A DNA stretch of 64,000 nt. Source: Augochlora pura (taxonomy: Eukaryota > Arthropoda > Insecta > Hymenoptera > Halictidae). The DNA lies in assembly GCF_028453695.1 (NCBI RefSeq), contig NC_135774.1:1798001-1862000 (forward strand), given 5' to 3'. Each line of letters starts with the position of its first letter. Within the stretch, counting starts at the first letter, position 1. Under the pieces are notes generated by a model that saw only the letters and a list, made by a program, of their open reading frames with translations, had not been told where the DNA came from and did not search any database. Shown in pieces: positions 60,327 through 64,000 of this stretch. A program made the position numbers and the translations under genes.

Positions 60327-60954
60327 TTTTGTTGGTGTACTAGCTTTTACGAAAGCTCGGTCGCAGGAGGAATTTGGTGGAAGTGGAAAAAATGTCTAAA
60401 GTGGGGATAGGAAGAAACTCTGTGGTAGGGGGTGGTTTCGCAACGTTTGACAGGGATTTCCTCCAGGTCTGAATGAACCGTAAAAATAGTTGCTCGCGGA
60501 ACGGTCGCGAGTCTGCCTTGGGCCTTCAGGCCTCTGTCCGCGGAGCCCTTTGGAAATCTCCGAGGTTCATGATGCCAGCGTTCGCTATTGAGACCGAGAA
60601 CAAGAGATTGTAAACCGATCACCATGCGTCACGCGAAATATTAAAATTACTTGATGGTTCGGTTCCTCGAAAATAGCCTTTTACCATTACTAGCATCGTA
60701 AACTGTAAATCGGTGTCTTCCTTGTTTGAAGATCGTCCTTAGGCCCTATGCCCAGGACTCAATATGCCAGGACACGTTATATGCCTGGGAATTAGCTGGG
60801 AAACCCGTGTCGATTCGAGGTCAACGAGTCGAAATGGCAATCGGGTCGGGTTCGCGAGTGTCGGCGATCGGATAGAAATACGTACAGCGTCGACAAAAGC
60901 GAGTGGAGGGATCGAAGAGGATGGCAGACGGAGCAGAGAAAAAAAAGAGAGAGA

Positions 60955-60956
<2 letters not shown>

Positions 60957-60988
<32 letters not shown>
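60957..60988. repeat. GA microsatellite
   Basis: A perfect GA run of about 32 bp preceded by purine-rich sequence. Confidence 0.95.
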
Positions 60989-60989
<1 letters not shown>

Positions 60990-61557
60990 GGATAGAGGGA
61001 GGCGAGATAAAAGAATTCGACACTTATGGGATAAGTAGAACACGCCGCGGCGGGTCGAGTTAAAAATTCCCGTTGAAAGAAACAGGGGGAAAAAGAAACG
61101 AGGAACGCCGCCGCGCCGGAGTCCGTCGAATTTAGAAAACATTTTCGGTGTTGGCGGCGCAAATGACGTACTTGCTGCACTTCGCGGCCGTCCACAAAAG
61201 GTATTCACCGTGCGTCCTCCTTCCATTTCTAAACACGCCCCCGGTCCCGTCCGGTCGCGGAAAAAATGCCGGTCTCGTGTTCGCCGCGATCGCATGACAG
61301 CCTCGGTTTTACCACTCCCCCGATCCCTGTCGCGTCGCTCACCGTCTCGCCTCGTCCCAGCGTCGGCTTTCCGCACACCTTTTTACCCAGTTTAGCCGTA
61401 ACACGTAAGTATTGAATCCTTCTTCTAACGACCTCGCCGCACACAATGGCCGCGGTGGTAGCGCGTACACAGGTGAGCGGCGTGCACGGGTGCACGTAGA
61501 CGCGACCGGCGACGGTCTCTCGTTCATCACCATCGACGGCGGTTATCGATCATCGAG

Positions 61558-61560
61558 GAG

Positions 61561-61608
<48 letters not shown>

Positions 61609-61609
61609 C
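61558..61609. repeat. GA microsatellite
   Basis: A GA run with one GAAAGA interruption preceded by GGAGGAGGA. Confidence 0.95.
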
Positions 61610-61864
61610 GTGGGGGACCGGAGAAGAAAGCAATCAACGGGGACATTCGATCTGTCTCCCACCGACAAAGCGTACACTGGTCCCGTGTCAACGACAAACG
61701 CGGAGCACGGTGTTAACAGCAATGAAATCCTCCGCGAATGGACCTTTACCGAAGTTAAACGATAGAACGTAAATCAAGCAAACTTTCCACCGTTCGAGGG
61801 AAACGATATTTACCGCGTGACGGTATAGAGAGACGCCGGGAGAAAAAAGCTTGGTGCGGGAACT

Positions 61865-61990
61865 GTGGAAGGGGAGAGAGAAAACAGAGAACCGGCGAGC
61901 GAGGGAGAGGGAAAGAGAGCTGGTAGAAGTTGGAACAGAGTGGCGGTCAACGATAGAGGGAGAGGGAGGGAGAAGGGGGAGAGGGGGGGA
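61865..61990. repeat. Purine-rich low-complexity tract
   Basis: Interrupted GGGAGA repeats, with no supportable gene. From here to the window end (62000-64000) only GC-rich sequence and one AT-rich stretch (62280-62520) are seen. Confidence 0.7.
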
Positions 61991-64000
61991 AGAATTCAGC
62001 CAGTCGTTCCATTGGAAACTAATTTCGACCCTCGAAAATCTCGTTTCCTAATCCCCCGCGGAATTTTCAAGCGCTCATTAACGGGAACTACGTTTCACGC
62101 GTTCCATCGGACCGCCGGCATTTAATTACATGTTTACAAACTAGTCTTCGCGAGTCTTGCCGCGGCGTAAGGGCTGATTCCGCAAGGCGGGCAAGAAAAT
62201 CGAATTTTCTTAGATTTAGAAGCGCGTCGGACTGGCCGGAAAGTTCGTGCGGTTTCCGACGATTCTTGCAGGCTTCCCTAAAATATTCCTTTAGTGCATG
62301 GAATTTTAGATCGGAGCAGCCTATTCAATGACACAAGGCCAGCTCTTATTTAAAAGAAACGAGAAGATTTTTATAGACGCATTACAAAATTATAAAAAAG
62401 ACAGAAAAGGTCCGCGTCTAGTAATAATCAGAACGTAATTCAATAAAGACATTTTCTGTCCACAAAAGACAGCTTTGCAATTGTTAAAAACCGCTTTTTG
62501 CACAATCTTGTAACGCGGATCGCGTCGGAGATGTATGGATCACGCCGGACCTGTCGGGCTTTTTATCGACTAAGAAGCAGCTTGGCTTGAACTTTAACGC
62601 GACGAGCAACTTCTTTGCCGCCTGCGTTAGACGCGAGAAGATGTAAAATCGCGTCAAAGGGTGTTAACGACGAACGAGCGTGAACGCAGAATAATCATCG
62701 ACAACGCGACGGAACGGCGAACGCTGTTACGTTTCGAGCGGATTCGTTCGCCAAGCAACGCGTCGTCCCAGCATTTCGCATAAATTGCGATCGTTGGTTT
62801 TATTATTAGCCGCGGCAACCCTTCGAGAGAAGGTTTCGCCTGTTCCAACAAGTATTTCCACCGGAGGGTAGGGGGCGAACATTAACAGGGCGCTCGTACG
62901 TTCGTCGCCCCTCGCTAATGCAAAATACGCAACGCCGTAATACCCGGCAGACGAATATATCCGCCCTCCGTGTTCAAACACGCGCGAATCACCGGCGCGC
63001 CGAGACGAAATCCGGCGGCCGCAAAGACGGGTTTGCCGCGACTCGAAGCCGCGTTCGGTTTCGGTGCCGAATAAATTCGCGTAACGGCGGAGCCAGGTTC
63101 GCCGTCCCTCTCCTATCGATGCGCGACGGTACTCCTCGGTATGATTTTATTATCGCGCAATTATCGAGGAAGCGTGGCGAAACGGCGCGGGGCCAATTAA
63201 AGTAATCGTTTGCGGGCGAGCCGCGCCCCCGATAGCGGTGAAATTAACGCGGCGAACGAAACTCTTCGGCCAACGCAAGGGGCAAGGGGCTGGCGCGGGG
63301 AACCGCGGGCAGGATTTATCGGTTTGTAATCACCGCAATTATCGCGGTTTAATTGCCCGGCCGGACGTCAAGATTCTTCTCCGTGGACCGGAGCGGGGTG
63401 GGGAGAGAGAGAGAGCGCTGCTGGCTTTTCACGCGGCGACGCGACGGCTCCGGGAGTGGCTAACGACGGAACAAGAAAGTTCCAGCGTGAGTTACCATTA
63501 TCGTGCACGAAAAAACAGGAATAACGAGTCCCCCCACCCCCCACACACTTTCCAAGGTGCGCCTACTTTTCCCGCTTTTTTTCCCTTCCTCTGTTTGTCT
63601 CGGAGCTCTTCAGCGCGTCCCGACGCTGCGAGAACGACGCGTCCGCCAAAGATTTTCCAGCTGCGCGTCGCGCAGCAGCTCGAGTCCGCTTAGCAAACGA
63701 CGCACGGGAACGACGGCTGATCCGACGGTGCCCCGAGGCACGGATGAGAGCCCGGACAGGATCCGCGGGGAGATGATCCTTAATTGCGCACGACGATTCC
63801 GTGGCTGCCGATCTTTCGGGGCTGATCCATGGGGAGATCGACGACGGCCCGGGGAATTGCCCGGCGAAATTACCTTCCCCGTTAATCCGGCGACTGATTG
63901 CTCGAGATAACTCGGCGTTCGTGAAAATTCCCGTCGGATCCACTTTCGGGGCTGGCCTCCTCCCCGCGCGCGCGTTTGGCTCCGGTTAGGTCGGGATTAA

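Larger units (their letters stand above)
45852..64000. other. 5' flank / intergenic region of the dpr gene
   Basis: No gene could be supported here. Open frames exist (for example 50317-51114 and 52432-52707) but lack family resemblance, and the longer one has no ATG. CpG-rich blocks lie at 46300-47350, 48060-48520 and 50300-51400. AT-rich islands lie at 47700-47890, 53266-53560, 55500-55780, 59340-59690 and 62280-62520. Non-coding first exons and the promoter of the dpr gene may lie in this stretch but cannot be placed by eye. Confidence 0.6.

Noticed and set aside
60792..61376. 194-codon minus-strand frame
   Set aside because: It is dominated by Ser-Leu repeats encoded by the GA microsatellite, with no conserved motif.

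Overview
The window looks like nuclear DNA of an insect, most likely a hymenopteran and plausibly a bee. It is gene-poor, CpG-rich (many GC-rich stretches with intact CG runs), broken by AT-rich islands, full of GA/CT microsatellites, and it carries eukaryotic splice sites, TTAA- and TA-flanked DNA transposon remnants and a solo LTR. No bacterial-style operon, rRNA, tRNA or CRISPR array was seen. The order-level placement is inferred from composition and repeat style, not proven. Two runs of exactly 100 N (13445-13544 and 49717-49816) mark assembly gaps.

The only gene I can support is the 5' part of a Dpr-family (defective proboscis extension response) immunoglobulin-superfamily cell-surface protein on the minus strand. 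Three coding exons fit together in phase with consensus splice sites: exon 1 (45719-45851, start codon and hydrophobic leader), exon 2 (24363-24556, N-terminal half of Ig domain 1) and exon 3 (463-676, rest of Ig domain 1). Introns of about 21.2 kb and 23.7 kb separate them. The second Ig domain and C-terminus must lie beyond position 1. The sequence resembles Dpr13 most closely in my memory, but the paralogue is not certain. Dpr proteins pair with DIP proteins in neuronal recognition and synaptic specificity.

Layout: 1-462 is the start of intron 3. 677-24362 is intron 2. It holds a decayed coding-like stretch (1453-1809), several TTAA-flanked miniature elements (1200-1441, 8439-8690, 11612-12040, 18747-18981, 20013-20201), a mariner-like fragment (8701), a complete Tc1-type non-autonomous element with a transposase tail (9524-10090), a solo LTR with target-site duplication (21212-21481), short tandem arrays and a 30-bp minisatellite (23640-24160). 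24557-45718 is intron 1, with a 161-bp tandem triplication (27031-27540), a second array of the same minisatellite (28780-29920), more miniature elements (32196-32446, 36824-37017), a 64-bp tandem duplication and a tight double hairpin (43960-44034). 45852-64000 is 5' flanking or intergenic DNA. It has a GA tract close to the start codon, CpG-rich blocks, and two clusters (48660-49430 and 57640-58480) of an unclassified repeat of about 360 bp built around an inverted A/T-rich motif. It also holds a TTAA element whose interior is duplicated across the second assembly gap, probably an assembly artefact.

I did not find a new multi-gene system. The most unusual material is the inverted-motif repeat family, the paired minisatellite arrays around exon 2, and the TTAA element families with a conserved subterminal palindrome.
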